From assembly GCA_905221605.1 (NCBI GenBank), contig CAJNDS010000069.1, positions 554,001 through 618,000 of the forward strand: a stretch of 64,000 bases of DNA, read 5' to 3'. Origin of the DNA: Symbiodinium natans (taxonomy: Eukaryota; Sar; Dinophyceae; Suessiales; Symbiodiniaceae). The notes beneath the pieces were generated by a model. It made no database searches, had not been told where the DNA came from, and saw only the letters and a list, made by a program, of their open reading frames with translations. The position numbers were made by a program, and so were the translations under genes. Shown here piece by piece: positions 1 to 12,500 of this stretch (position 1 is its first letter; every line of letters begins with the position of its first letter).

Positions 1-1555
1 GGGTTTAAGGCGTTGGGTAAGTGGATCCACTTTGCAAAAGGCGTGAGTCTGTTCCGCTTTTACCTTGACATGTGCTGAGCTGTTTCCTCCATGGAAAAGC
101 TTCAAGGCTTCGCCTGCATTGCCGCTACGCACTTGCTGGAGCGTCAAGCTCACAACCAGAAGTCGGGCACACAAGCCAGCACTCATGCTCCTAAATTGCG
201 TCCGACAGCTACAGCTACCAACTGTTCACTGAAGGCCGAAGGCTGCCAAAACAGACCATTTGCATGGTCATCTGACAAACTCACCTGGTACCCGAAATCG
301 GTCCCCTGCACAGTCCCTCCTAGCAAAGATCCAATATTCCACCAGATTCCTGTAGATTAGTGTCGAATGATGGTACCCCATGGCACCCCGGAACCCTAAG
401 GTACAGCTGAACGATTCTCCACTGCGAGTCTGTCCCCTGCGAACGAAGCGCTTACGGAACCGCAGCGCTGGAGTATCTTAAATTTAGGGCCTGGAATGCA
501 ACAGTTGTCATCTGTCAGGTTCTGCACCATCCATCCTGTGTCCACGTCGCGTAAGAAGTCCACGCTGACACTGAACAGACCAGTCATTTGGGCTTGAGAC
601 CCTTGAGAGTGGCTGAGAGAACCGGCTTTCGCAAGGCTCACTGACGACTCTGAGCCCTCACGCAACCTGCCAGACAGTCACAAAGTGCAACGAGACGTAA
701 CAGTAAAAGCTGAAGGGACCTAAACCCTAACCCTAAACACGCTAGACTCGAGGCTTCTTCACAGGCAAATGCACCTCGAGACTCCGGACTGCCGGCATGC
801 CGCGCAGTTGCTCTGCAGACCCATCTCAAGCTCAGCTGCGCGGAATCAACCGAAGCTTGGGGAGTACTTGCCATGGTCAAACTCGTGTGCGCTGTACTTT
901 CCCTGGGCTAGCTCGGGTGCAGCATGGTGTTGGATGCATATCTCGAGGAGTTGCGATTGAGCCATCAGACTCTATGTCAAGCACGTCACAAACCTGACCA
1001 GCCTGGCCCAGCCGAAGCGACCATAGTAGAGAACCCCGCTAAGCCCGTTGACTTAGACTCCATCATACAAGGCATATAGAGCTTGAAAGCTCGGCTGACT
1101 TAGTTCACCTGCATCCTGCTGCGACGGTGTCTGAGATTTAGGTATAGCATGCAGGACTTGTCCTCAGCCGCTCCTCTCTCCAGAGCGGTTTTTCCTTTTC
1201 AAGAGTGCGGTCCTTCCAAATGAAACAGAACCTCGGACACACTTCCCCATGCCATCTAAAATCCTCGTGGGTGAACGATACTACCTTTGCACCGAACCCT
1301 TCTTACTTGCACGACCCTTATATAATCCCAAAATCACACAACCATAGTTCCTAAACCCTAACACCTCAAAGCCTTAAACCCTAACACCCTGAACAAACCC
1401 TAAAACCCACAAATCCTAAACCCCTAACCACACCCCGAAACCCTACAAGCCTAAAACCCTACAAACCTAAAACTCTGAAAACCCTACAACCCCATAAACC
1501 CTTTAAACCCTCTAAACCCTATAAACCCTATAAACCCTAACCCAACAGCCCAATC
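1..1555. other. No recognised gene; telomere-like repeat at the right end
   Basis: I see no convincing exon here. Several short open frames exist on both strands but none matches a family I know or shows clear splice boundaries. From about 1350 to 1545 the sequence becomes a degenerate run of CCCTAAA, CCTATAAA and related units, the same type of sequence that fills the introns elsewhere. A single CCCTAAA pair occurs near 720. Confidence 0.5.
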
Positions 1556-1557
1556 GG

Positions 1558-1645
1558 CGAGTCTTCTCCGCAAAGCTCTCGCGCGCTCGCGGCGCGCAGG
1601 TCGCAGGACGGAAAACTGTCGAACCGAGGTGGAGCACGCGGCTCA
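1558..1645 (-). CDS. Candidate isolated exon, product unknown
   Basis: A GC-rich block with a stop-free minus frame (PRAPPRFDSFPSCDLRAASA and onward) lies between CCCTAAA repeats on its left and TTTAGGG repeats on its right. That is the same bracket seen around the proven exons of the GMP synthase gene. It sits about 80 bases beyond the stop of the RCC1-like gene, so it would belong to the next gene downstream, or be an extra 3' exon of that gene if its stop is spliced away. No family recognised. Confidence 0.3.
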
Positions 1646-1727
1646 AAGGGTTTAGGGTTCAGGGTTTAGGGTTTAGGGTTTAGGGTTTAGGGTTTAGGGT
1701 CAAGACCTTCAAGAGCCGCTGTCAAGC

Positions 1728-3545
1728 TCAGGGCTGCTCACTGGATGCCCCAGCCTCTGGGGACGCAGCGCGCTTTCGCTTGGGCCGCTGCTGGACAGGC
1801 CTGAGCTCCTGCTCCAGCTCGTAGCTGCAACCGCCGAAATCCCCGTGGCCCCATGTAACAACCTCGGGGGGGTTGGGCGAAATGAAGGGTTTATGGTTTA
1901 GGGTTTAGGGTTTAGGGTTTAAGGTTTAGGGTGTAGGGTGCCCGCCCCCCCCCCCCCCCCCCATGGTGGAGTTCGGGCGCAAAGTCCTTATACACTTCTG
2001 TGATACTCTACAACCCCTTCGGAGTGTCGCCGCTTCAGATCCATTAATCGCTTGATAGCCCAGTTGTCCTGTAGTAGTATTTGAAGGGTACCTTTTTTGG
2101 TTGGTTTCTTTATAAGGAAACCTTGAACCAACAAAGACAGGGTAACGGGTACCACTGGGCTACCAAGATTGACCAAGAAACTGCTCCATCCTGCGAAATT
2201 GCCGCAAATGCTCTATCGGAAGCCTGTATGTGCCGCACGTCCTTGAGCTGTCCGTCCACTCGGCTGCTGTCGCCACCCGAAAAAGGGTGACCCCAAGTCA
2301 CGACCGAACCATCGGCTAGGATTGCAGCAAAGGCACCACTAGAAGACTGGATTTGCTGTACGTTCTTCAGCCGCTGCTGGACATGGCTGCTGTCACCACC
2401 AGAATCATGCTTGCCCCAGGTCACGACGGAACCATCCGCCAGAATTGCAGCGAACGCTTGGCTGGAAGACTGGATTGCTTGTACTCCCTCAAGCTGCGCT
2501 TGGACTTTGCTGCAGTCACCACCACATTCGGGATCGCCCCAAGCCACAACCGTCCCACTGCCGACAATTGCAGCAAATGCGCTCTCGGAAGACTGGATTG
2601 CTTGCACGTTTCGAAGCTGCTCCTGGACAGTGCTACTGTCACCACCGTAGTCATGATGGCCCCAAGTTACCACAGCACCGCTCGCCAAAATTGCTGCGAA
2701 TGCGCGACGGCAAGACTGAATGCGTTCCACATCTCTCAGCTGCTCTCGGACCAAGCTGCTGTCACCGCCAGAGTCCGCATGGCCCCAGCTGACAACAGTG
2801 CCATTTTCCAGAATGGCGGCGAATGCCATTTCAGAGGACTGTACGTGTCGCACCTGCTTCAGCTGGGCTTGGACGGCACTGCTGTCACCACCATGGTTAC
2901 GAGACCCCCAGGTCACCACAGAACCGTTGGCCAGAATCGCAGCAAATGCTTCCCTGGTAGACTGGATTGCCCGGACTTCTCGAAGCTGCTCTTGGACGTT
3001 GCTGCTATTACCTCCACATGCCCAATCGCCCCAAGCCACGGCCGAACCATCACGCAGGAGGGCAGCAAATGCCCTCTCGGATGATTGGATTTGACAAACA
3101 TTGCTTCCTATCAGGCCTTGGACGTCACCGAAATCAATGCCGCAAGACTCCTCACCCAAAGCCGCAACAGAGCCGTTCTCCAGCACTGCTGCGAAAGCCC
3201 CGGCGGAAGCCTGGATGTGTCGCACCTGCTTCATGCCGGGCGCAGATCCGAAATCAGACAGTTCCCGATTCCACATGTGGTCGCCCCAAGTCACACCATG
3301 ACCATCACCAAGGATGGCAAGGAAGGCTCCGAAAGGATTATACAGGTTGAGACCGTCCGCTTTCAAAGCCATCACCTCCACCTGGAAGATTCCAACATCA
3401 AGGGGAAACCCGCTACGGGTTTAGGGCGGTCAGGGTCCCGGTTTCGTGTGACAGACGATCAGGAGACTAAAGGAAGGACCCTTGTAAGAAACTTTAGGGT
3501 ATTGCAGGGGCTACTTAGGTATGTGGAGACTTTTTTAAGGTACGG

Positions 3546-3624
<79 letters not shown>

Positions 3625-4903
3625 CACGTACACATACACATACACATACACATTACCATTACATATGCATATGCATATGCATATACATACACATACATAT
3701 ATACATAAATTTTTAAAAATATACATATACATATACATAAACGTATACATATACATAAACATATATATATATATCATATGTATATGTATATGGAAAAAGG
3801 GGTTACGTAGGGGAATAAGATCAAGGGTCCTTTCTAGGGGTCTCTCCTCGTATCCCTGAAGAGGAAGGGAAAGCCTACACCCTCAACCGTCAATCCTAGT
3901 CGGACCCTAAGCCCTGCCAAGCCTGAACCCTAAATCCTAAACCCAAAATCCTAAACACTAAACCCGAAACAGCACCTTCCAAGGTCATCTCTTGGCCAAA
4001 AGAATCCCGCAAAACGTCTCCAAAACGACCCTGCAGCCGGTGGGTTAAGGGTTTATGGGGTTTATGGGGTTTAGGGATTGGGGTTTAGGGTTGGGATTGA
4101 TGGGACTTAGGGTTTAGGGTTTAAGGTTTTGGGTTTAGGGTTTAGGGTTTCGGGTCCGCCTTAACCACCGGCTGTTGCATTCAGATCCTTCGAGAAAGAT
4201 ACTCAGCAAGGCCCTTCACCCTAAACCCTTGGGGTTATGCCCGCAACTAAGTTCGGGCTTGGGGTTGATGGGGGCTTAGATTTGGGGTCTATAGAGCCTT
4301 TTCGGCGACTCCCACCTGTCTTCGATGCAGCGTAAGCAGGTCCCCTGAGTGAAAGCCCGCTTCTTCCACTGTTTTGCCACCATTCACCAGACCTGTGACT
4401 GTGTTTAGTGAAAGTTTAGTTTGCGGTTTAGGGTTCAGGACCTGCTTTAAGGCTAAAGCTAAGGGTTTTTAGGGTTTAGGGTTTAGGCTTTAGGGTTTAG
4501 GGTCTCGGCATACGGTTTTCGCTTAGGCATTAGGAATTAGGATTTTGGGTTTGGGGATGCAATTTCGAATTCCCAACCCGCACGCGTTGTGCTGCAAGCC
4601 CAAACGCCCCTTACACTGTTAAAGCTTTCGTGGCCTAGAGTCTGGACCGTAAGAAGCCTAATTCAAAAGCCCTGAGCCCTGAACCCAACAGACGTACAGA
4701 TGCAGAAATACTGTGCGCAAATCCCTGTTCTAAACGGTACCCTTGTTCCTCCAGGTCTATGCCTCTAAGCCAGCAGAACCCGAAACCCAAAACCCTAAAG
4801 CGCCCCAAGGCGCCTCCGTCAGGGGCCTGCAGGTAACAGCGTCCCAGCCCGAATGCGCTTTGCGCCTGCTGCTTCACGTCGTCCAGTGAGCAGCTTGGGT
4901 CCA
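1728..4903 (-). CDS. RCC1-like beta-propeller repeat protein with ubiquitin-like N-terminus
   Basis: Three coding pieces are visible on the minus strand. The 5' piece (about 4820-4903) reads [20 protein letters not shown], resembling the ubiquitin-like N-terminus common in dinoflagellate RCC1/HERC2-like proteins. The main exon (2182 to about 3372) starts at or just before an ATG at 3372; a preceding CAG suggests a splice acceptor. It encodes about nine repeats of 41 residues with the core [15 protein letters not shown] followed by GGDSS. A GT donor after 2182 joins the last exon (1862-1728), which resumes the repeat as [11 protein letters not shown] and ends with a Lys/Arg-rich tail and TGA. 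RCC1 repeats form a propeller used for protein or chromatin binding; the actual partner is unknown. The family call is firm, the 5' exon structure less so. Confidence 0.75.
2051..2167. mobile_element. Short terminal-inverted-repeat element (MITE-like) in RCC1 intron
   Basis: The left end CTTGATAGCCCAGTTG and the reverse complement of the right end (CTTGGTAGCCCAGTGG) form imperfect 16-bp inverted termini around about 85 bp. The element lies at the donor end of the intron of the RCC1-like gene, its right end only 15 bases from the GT donor. A diverged relative of its right half occurs near 12286-12350 (CTTTGTAAGG then GGGCTACCAAG). I see no clear target duplication. Confidence 0.5.
3470..3838. 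mobile_element. Inverted-repeat element with an ATATAC microsatellite core
   Basis: The left end AAGGAAGGACCCTTG (3470-3484) is mirrored by CAAGGGTCCTTTCT (3822-3835). Between them is a long TACATA hexanucleotide run (3542-3640), passing into CATACA, GCATAT and ATATAC variants up to about 3790. Related termini, including GGGGAATAAGAT, AAGGGT and CCTTCTAGGGGTC, recur at 58160-58280, again next to an AT dinucleotide tract. A left-end match occurs at 23289. Confidence 0.5.
3542..3790. repeat. TACATA-type microsatellite
   Basis: Near-perfect TACATA hexamers run from 3542 to about 3640, followed by degraded CACATA, GCATAT and ATACAT units. The long Tyr/Ile/Met open frames here are by-products of the repeat, not genes. 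Confidence 0.9.
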
Positions 4904-4909
4904 CCTCGT

Positions 4910-7500
4910 GGGCTTGGGGTTTAGGGTTTAGGGTTTAAGGTTTAGGTTTTAAGGTTAAGGGTTCCCGGCTTCGGGTTTAGGATGTAGGGTTTCGGGTTTA
5001 GGATTTGGGGTTTTGAGTTTCGGGTTTGGCTTGGGTCTTAGAGGGCTTTCATGGTAGTTCAGCGTCTTTGTGGCAAGCATTCCTCTTGCTTTGCACCAAC
5101 ATCTTTCCGGCATTCCTGCCTCCACGACGGTGCTCCTACGGCTTCTTTTCGGCTTATACACCCCGTGGGGGCTGAATACCCTAGCCCAAAAGAGGTATAT
5201 AGCGTAGGATTCGAAAGAACCAAAACGGTTGAAGGTTACCTACCCGCTCCCTAAGAACTCTCGAGTTCTGAACTGAACCTGAGATGGGAGCCTAAGAGCG
5301 CACGGCTTCGAGCAAGACTCCCCGTCACACCTAATTACTATGGGGGGCCTTAATGATGAAAATAGGGTTTTGGGAGTTGCTATAGCTTTATTAGTTATGT
5401 AGGGACCATAAGGGAACTCTATTAGTAATTCTTCCGACCTCTACATTACTTGAAGGTTCGCGCGTGTCTCTTTGGAAGTGTTTTCATAGGGCCAGGCCCC
5501 AAGGAACCTTTGAGGTAGGTCTCCGGGAGTTTCTAAACCCTAAACCCTTCAAAAATGTTACAACGCAAAAGCCGCGAAGCTCCTCTTGGGTTGGGAAGCG
5601 CTTGCGGTTGGGTTTGTACTGTAGATTGCACACCTAGCCATAGACTAGGTGTTTCTGAAAAAGGCCTCCCTGAACCCAAGCCACCTCAACCCAGAACCCT
5701 TAATCCCCACAAAAAGTTTAGGGTTTAGGGTTTAGGGCTCCAAATTCTAAACCCTAAACGCTAAACCCTAAATCCTCATTTAGAAACGGCTCCTGCCACT
5801 CAGCAGCGAGACCTCCAGCCGCACAGACATTTGGATCGTCGAGGGCCCGGATCCGCAGAAGTTTGGGGTTTATAGGGTTTAGGGTTTAGGGTTTATAGGG
5901 TATAGGGTTTAGGGTTTCGGGTTTCTGGAGTTGAGGTTTGGCCCATAGGGTTGGTTTTCGGGTTTTGGGATTAGGGTTTAGGGTTGACGAAGTAAAGGCT
6001 AAGCCTTAAAATCCTACAGCCCTACATCCCAAAATCTGGGAACTCCAAGCCAAGCCCCGAACACCCAAAGCCCAAATCCTTAGCCATGCGCCGGGTTTGT
6101 TTCAGTTCTTTGCTTTTTCTTTTTGGTGTGTGTGTGTGTGACAACCCTTGTTCCAAAAGGAGTGATGTGAGTCTTTGCATTGCCAGTGGGATGACTGTTG
6201 TGCCTAACCATGATGTTGCGTGTTGAAGTGAACGTCGCCACATGATAGCGGGGATATAGAGGAAGGGCATGGTGACACTCTACTGATGAGGCCCGTCGCC
6301 ATAGCCTGGGGCCGAAATCCCTTGACAAGTCCTTGGGCGCAGTCACGTGCAGCTGGGATTGTCGTTGAAAGTGGCATGTCCATCGAAGATCAGATGAAGC
6401 TGATATCGACACAACACCCCCCCAAAAAAAGAGAGCTGCTGCGAAACGCGTCTGATGACCATTACTTGCCCGATGTGGCTTAGACAGATGAAGAACATGA
6501 TGCTGTCTTTAGACTTGTGTGCGAAAGATGTTCGTGCCATCTTGGCTGCAATATTGTGTGTGTGTATGTGTGTGTGTGTGTGTGTGGAGGGGGGGGGGGG
6601 GTTGGGTTCCGGCTTTTGTGTTGTAGTGCTCCGGCTTCCGGCTTTTCGGGCTAGGGTTGGGGAGGCTTGCAATGAGCTCTCAAGTCGATCTTGCGAAGCT
6701 TGAGCATCAAGGATCTGAGCACACATGGTGGGGTTTAGGATGTGGGGTTGAGGGATTCAGGGTGTAAGCACTCGGCACTGTCACATGGGTTGCAAGGCTC
6801 AGTGGCTTGTAGATTGTTGCCCTCAGAATGCTGAAGGACTCCACCCCACATAGGACATGGGGCTTGAAAGCTTGGCTGGCAGCCATCGGCTGCTCTTCTC
6901 TTACCATTGCTTTTGTTTACAAAAGACTTTCTGGTTGCAGTTTGCTTCAATTCTACAGCTACTCTTCAACCGGCATGCAGTTGTAGCGGTGATCAGTTCT
7001 GAACAGGCAAACAGTGGGACCTAACCCCTACGCACTAAGCCCTATAAGCTCACCAACCAGGAGAAATTTTCTCTGTTGCAGGCAAGAGCTGCGCATGTTG
7101 TGCAAACGTCGGAGTTCTTCTGCATTAGGATGCTGTAGCATACCAGACTAAGTCCACAGTCTAGAGTATACGCAAGAAGACTATTGAAGTGCTAGGCGGA
7201 GGGCGATTTGGTCTGTCTTTCAAATCCGAACTATAGACCCTAAGGAGGCATGGGGTTTCCGAAATTCCTAAACCCCTACACCCCTAGACCCTAAACCATG
7301 TTGGGGTCCTTATTGAGGGCTACCTTGTTGGGGTCCTTATTACAAGGGGATCCTGCAATTAGTCTGCAACAACGCAGGCCCCACCCGAAAGGGTCCAGGA
7401 AGTAGGAAGATCATGGTACACTAGAGCAGGTTACAGGTGAGTCTAGGGTTCAGGGTGTAGGGTTTAGAATTTCGGGTTTGGGGTTTTGGATGCCTTGCTG
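4910..7500. other. Intergenic or intronic stretch rich in TTTAGGG, no gene recognised
   Basis: Repeated TTTAGGG or CCCTAAA blocks occur near 4918-5030, 5535, 5715-5780, 5870-5990 and 6735. There are GT runs at 6125-6141 and 6556-6590, the latter followed by a G run. The short open frames (about 65-127 codons) overlap on both strands and show no family signature. Two copies of TTGGGGTCCTTATT lie at 7302 and 7330. The 5' part of the RCC1-like gene may extend into this region, but I cannot place further exons. Confidence 0.4.
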
Positions 7501-7504
7501 CACT

Positions 7505-8557
7505 CCGTACTCCGAGCCCCAGACATCCGAAGCATTCCCCGGCTCACCGCAGGGGGGCACAGGGATCTTGGAAGGTACACGAGGCGTCCAACAGCTTGGC
7601 CTCAGTGGTCCATTTCTCCAAGAAAGCACCTATCGGGATCCCTGGGCGTAACTTATGTGACCTAGAGTAACATGTACTGTCTATACTGTTTTGCAAGGTG
7701 AATAAATGCACACATTAATGTTGAGGCAGGTTCCACCTTTTCCGGTACATAGGATACTCTAGGTCCTCTAGGTAAACCCTAGACGCTAAGCCCTAAACAG
7801 CCCAGACAGTGTGACATTCTGTTCTGTAGCTCATAACCAGCATGTACCAGGCACTTTGCGCACACAAATAAACCCTAAACCCTACACCCTAAACCCTAAA
7901 CGCTGCCAGGTGGCCGCGGCCTCGAGGTCGGGGAAGTCATCGTAGACCCTCCTTTTGCAGCCACTGGGCTTGCAGGAAGGAAACTGACGTGTACGTCTAA
8001 TGTGCAAGCCTTAAGCGTGTATACCATGTGTATATATATATGTATATACATATATACATATACACATATAGATATACATATATATATATATGTTCTTTTA
8101 GCAACGACGTTTATTCTATCTGTTGCCCTGAACCTTAGAAACCCCAAAACCCTAAACCAACCACTGGCGAGCCCGAGCTTCTTCCCATGCCCCAGGGGGT
8201 AGTAGCAGCAGTCAGCAGCCTTGATGCAGTCTGCATAGGTTTTCAATGCAGCGCAGCCCTCCTTGGATGGTGCCCAGAGGACTCGGCAACATGATGGCCC
8301 TCAAGCCCTTGCTTGGGGTGTAGGGCTTAGGTTGACTAGTTTCGGGTTTAATTAGGAGGTTAAGATCCTCTGAAGACCAGTTGAAACTGAAAGCTACTTA
8401 CTCCGAAGGCCTTCCCAGCCTCTTGGGGGGAGCACAGGGCCATGGCATTTTTGTCGCAACCGCACCCTTGGATAGCCACCGCAAGAAGGGCACTGGCGGC
8501 TGAAAAGGCAGCTTTCGCAAGCAGCTTGGCAGCAGAGTTAGGCGGAGCCATGGGCAT
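7505..8557 (-). CDS. Small secreted cysteine-rich protein
   Basis: Exon 1 starts at ATG 8557 (MPMAPPNSAAKLLAK) and encodes a classical signal peptide with a hydrophobic Ala/Leu core, then the mature start QGCGCDKNAMALC. It ends at a consensus GTAAGT donor (8401). Exon 2 (about 8168-8285) reads EGCAALKTYADCIKAADCCY. Exon 3 (about 7916-7980) reads SCKPSGCKRRVYDDFPDL. A possible exon 4 (about 7505-7615) reads KLLDASCTFQDPCAPCGEPG. The dense Cys pattern suggests a disulfide-bonded extracellular or vacuolar protein, and similar short secreted proteins are frequent in dinoflagellates. I cannot assign a function. The phase between exons 1 and 2 is unresolved, and the 3' end is not fixed. Confidence 0.55.
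8025..8095. repeat. AT-rich TATA/TATATG microsatellite
   Basis: Alternating TA with interspersed TG, TC and AC runs through 8031-8093, inside an intron of the secreted-protein gene, between its exons at 7.9 and 8.2 kb. Confidence 0.8.
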
Positions 8558-8599
8558 CAAAACATTTCCCTTGCCCTGCTAGAAAAGGAGCTGCTGCGG

Positions 8600-9570
8600 C
8601 AAGCTGGCAAGTTGCACAAGGTGTCACTGGAACATCAACCAGCAGGCTACAAAACACGAAGCAGCGCATTGAAAGCAACTTCAAGCTTGTGCAGTCTGGG
8701 GTTCTGGTTCAGGGGTTAGGGTTTAGGGCCCTAGGTGCAGCTTACTTGGTGTACATAACTCCCAAGCACGTGGCCTTCAAATCTGACTGAGGACTCCAGA
8801 TACGGTCCATGTGCCGTTTCCAGGGACTCGAAACTCTAGTACCGTACAACTCCGAAGAAAAGGACGGGGCTCTAATTAATGCTACAAAGGGAGGGTCTAG
8901 GCTTCAGGGTTTAGGGTTTCGGGCTTAGGGTTCAACCATCAGCTCCTGTGGTTCGCGCTTGCTCGGCTTCGATCACGCGAAGAGGTATATCTTTGCAGTT
9001 CTCGAAATTAGGGTCCCTTTTTGGGATTCTCATGAGCAGGCCTTATATGTAGGGTACCCAAGAAAAGGATCCTGAGTTCGAGAACTGCCACTAACTTGTG
9101 ACGACACACGTCTAAGACCCAGCCAGAGGTCCTCCCGACTAAACCCTAAACCCTACACTATACCCCTCAACCCCAGAAGCCTAAGTCTCGAACCCAAACA
9201 ATAAGCCCTAAACCCTTGTTACCTTTGGGCGTTGGGGCCTCATGCTCTTGAATTTAGGGCTTAGGGGGGTTTAGGGGATTTGGGGGTTTAGAGGGTTTAG
9301 TGGGCTCCTAAACGCCAAGCCCATGCAGGATCGAAGATTCCAAGCGTCTGGGGAGGTTTCCACACACACAGGTGCCCTTTTGGGGTGGGAGGGGGTTCTA
9401 TCGTAAGGAGTATAGCATTTGGGGGTATATTCAGGCTTCCCCTTACTTACTTTTGGGAATACGGGGCCTAGGATCTGGGAGGCTTTGGGATGTTTGGAGC
9501 TTAGGGCTTGCAATTAAGTTTAAGGCTGACTGTAGGGTTTGGTTTAGGGTTGAGGGTTGAGGGTTTAGGG
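8600..9570. other. No recognised gene; intron-type TTTAGGG sequence
   Basis: TTTAGGG and CCCTAAA blocks occur near 8720, 8908, 9140 and 9260-9300. Open frames are short and unconvincing. The region probably holds the promoter side of the secreted-protein gene, but no core promoter motif is evident, which is usual for dinoflagellates. Confidence 0.4.
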
Positions 9571-9574
9571 TGCT

Positions 9575-12500
9575 GGTTCTGGCCGAGACGCAAGATCACC
9601 ACATCAGGCAGCACGCAGCACTTGCGACAGGAAGGAGCACGAAAAGGGGGGAACTGGTATGTCTACATGGTGACCTTTAGCCTGTGCCCCCGGTGCTGTC
9701 TGATGTCTCTATCGCCTCGACTAAGCTGCACATCTGGGCTGTTCAGCGCGCCAACGGCATTCGCATGAGCAAGCATTCGAAGCTGGCAAGCCTAACCCGT
9801 AGATCGGTGTCGAGGGATGTAGCAAGTCCCTTGAAACCTCCAAAGCCCCTCCCCCTAAACCCCTAACCCCTAAAGACTAAACCCTAAACCTTAAACCTTA
9901 AACCCCATGCTCATGCAACGTGAGGCGCGCTCAGCGATTCTTCGGCGGAGGCGACTCATGAGCTGGCTGAGGATCCCGCCTTCATGCAAGGGATTAGGGT
10001 TTAGGGCCTCAAGATTTGAGGGGTTTAGCCGGGCTAGCGTTCAGGGCTGTAAGAGTTTAAGGCTTTAGGGAAAACGTAGGGCTTAATCAAGTATAGGGCA
10101 CGCAAGAGTTTGCTGGGGGCCAAGATCCCAGGTGCTAAGCTACAAGTTCTTGGAAACACACAGGGTTTAGGGTTTGTCATTTAGGGTTCAGGATTAGCAG
10201 GGCGAACGTATGTATCAAAGCATTGGCCGGCAGCACGTGCCTGCGGCCATCGACTGTAGATCAGCAACCCAACAAAGAACTCGCAAAAGCAGACGCCGAT
10301 GCACGAGGAAGTCCTAACAACTGTGGCAAGCATTAAACCTATTCTTTGCCCTAGATCCTTGCTCAAAGCCCTGAACCCTAATTTGAACCCTAATTAAACC
10401 CTAAACCCTGGCCCTAAACCCTTCTTCAAGCTCACGTCGTTAGCCCTGGGCCTTCATGGCCAGCAGCCCCTTCAGATGATCCCTCCTCAGGAACGCAGCG
10501 GCTTCAGAGCTTTGGGCTTAGGGATTATGGCTTAGGGTTTAATTGGGGTTCAGGGTTTGGGGTTAGGGTTTAGGGTTTCAGGATTTAGGGTTTAGGGTTT
10601 AGGGTTTAGGTTTTAGGGGGTTTCAAGTGTGGGGATTTTTCAGGTCTGGGGCTTGCGGGATTGGGGCGCTTGTTTGACTTGTGGTTCGGTATGTTTGATT
10701 GGTCCGGGCCTCACGGCCATGAATCACACCTAGTTCGTGGGTTTCGAGTGCTGGTCTTGAGTTTTCCTAGGGCTGTTCAGGTTTGACCCTGAAACCTGGC
10801 TTTTGCTTAGGGCTGGGTTTAGGTCTTAGGGTTTAGTTTAGGGATTAGGGTATAGGGATTAGGGTTTATAGGATTTAGGGTTTGTGCGTATAGGGCTTGA
10901 GGGAGGGGGAGGGGGGTGGTGAAGGGCGCTTTTTGGTCGGTGGTGGTGCTCCCTACCCATCAGGCGCTAGGCCCACATGTTCATGTGAAAGTTTCAGGCC
11001 AAGGATGGGCTCGCTTAGGGTTTAGCAACCTTTCTCAAACCCTGAATCCTAAACCCTAAACACCCTAAACCCTGCAAGCCCTAAACCCCGGAAGCTTAGG
11101 CCCAAGCGTTGGCTCGAAGCCCCAAATCTTCTTCAAGTCCGGCACCATGGTCTGCAGGGCGACTCGGGGGTTGGGGTTTGGCGGTTTAAGGTTTAGGGGC
11201 CGGAGTTTAGGGCTTTAGGGGATGGCGGGTTTTGGGTTTTGGGTTTAGGGATTGGGGTTTGTGGGCCTGGCACTCAGGTCAAAAGTTCTGTGCGTTTAGT
11301 TATTCTTCTTTGTTCCGGTGGTGGAGGCGCAGGGCTTAGGGTTTGAGACCTTTAAGGTTCAAGTCTTCGCAGAATCTTCGATGTTTTCTCGATGGTGGTG
11401 TCTGTTTGGGAATAAGGTCGCTACGGAGCATCCTCGAAAGGCCCTCTAAGCCTAAACCCTCAAGCCCTAAAGGAGGTCATCCCCGTTGCCTGAGCCATCT
11501 GCATGAGGGCTGGGTTGCTGTCATGAGCTGCGGTCCTCGGTGAAGCCAGAGTGCAAGGGTTTAGGGCTCAGGAGGTTGGAGGTTAAGGCTCAAGAGGTTG
11601 GAGCTTAGGGTTTAGGAGTTTACGATTTAGATTTAGGGCTGCGGGTTCAGGTGCTTGGACTTTAGTTTGGGCTGTAAGGCTCACTCTAATTATAGGGTGT
11701 GTCTGAACCATCTGCCACAAGCGATGCCATGCACTGGGTCCCGTTTCAGGTACCTACTTACCTTCATGAAGGCCAACTAAAAACATGCTGGTTGCGTTCT
11801 CGTTCTGTCTGGTGGGAGAACACTGATGCCACACTTTCTGGCGGTAGTTCTACGCTTGCTGCTGATCACTTGCCCCAGTGCGGCCTTAAAGGACACACAG
11901 ACATTTCGGACCTCAAACCCTAAACCCAAACACCCGCAGGATTGTGGCTTTTGGAGACAAGGCCAACAACATAAAGAACTTCCACCTTGTTGGGCTATCG
12001 CACCCTACCTCAAAGCCATGCAACACCCTATATCCCTTACCTAACCCTTTGAGGGATCTTATAGGCTGCCTAATTCCCTCACACTAGCAGCTAGCAGCCA
12101 GCACGCTATATTTCTAGTGCCCCCGAGAAGCCGCGGCATGCATAGACACCAAGATTGTTCAGGAGCCATCTATACCGCGAAGAGCTACACCCTGAACCCT
12201 ACACACTCTCCAATAACAGTCATATCAATCAACCCCGCGTCATCTGGTGCTAATGACAAGTCACTGTTATCCATCCCATATGGCTGGTTACTTTGTAAGG
12301 GAACGCAGGCCCCCAAAAAGGGTGACGGGTACTACCGGGCTACCAAGAAATGCCAAGCCCTGGACGTCAACATGTGCCTCAGCATGGTCGACGCCTTGCT
12401 GCAGGCGGTTTGGGGTAAACACGGCTTAGGATTTAGGGTTTAGGGTTTCGGGTTTAGGGTTTGCAAAGTTCTCCAGTACCCAGAAAATGCGGAAATGAGG

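Noticed and set aside
3085-3720. Long plus-strand open frame over the RCC1-like exon and the TACATA repeat
   Set aside because: It is the shadow of the real minus-strand repeat gene followed by a microsatellite that reads as Tyr-Ile; no domain.
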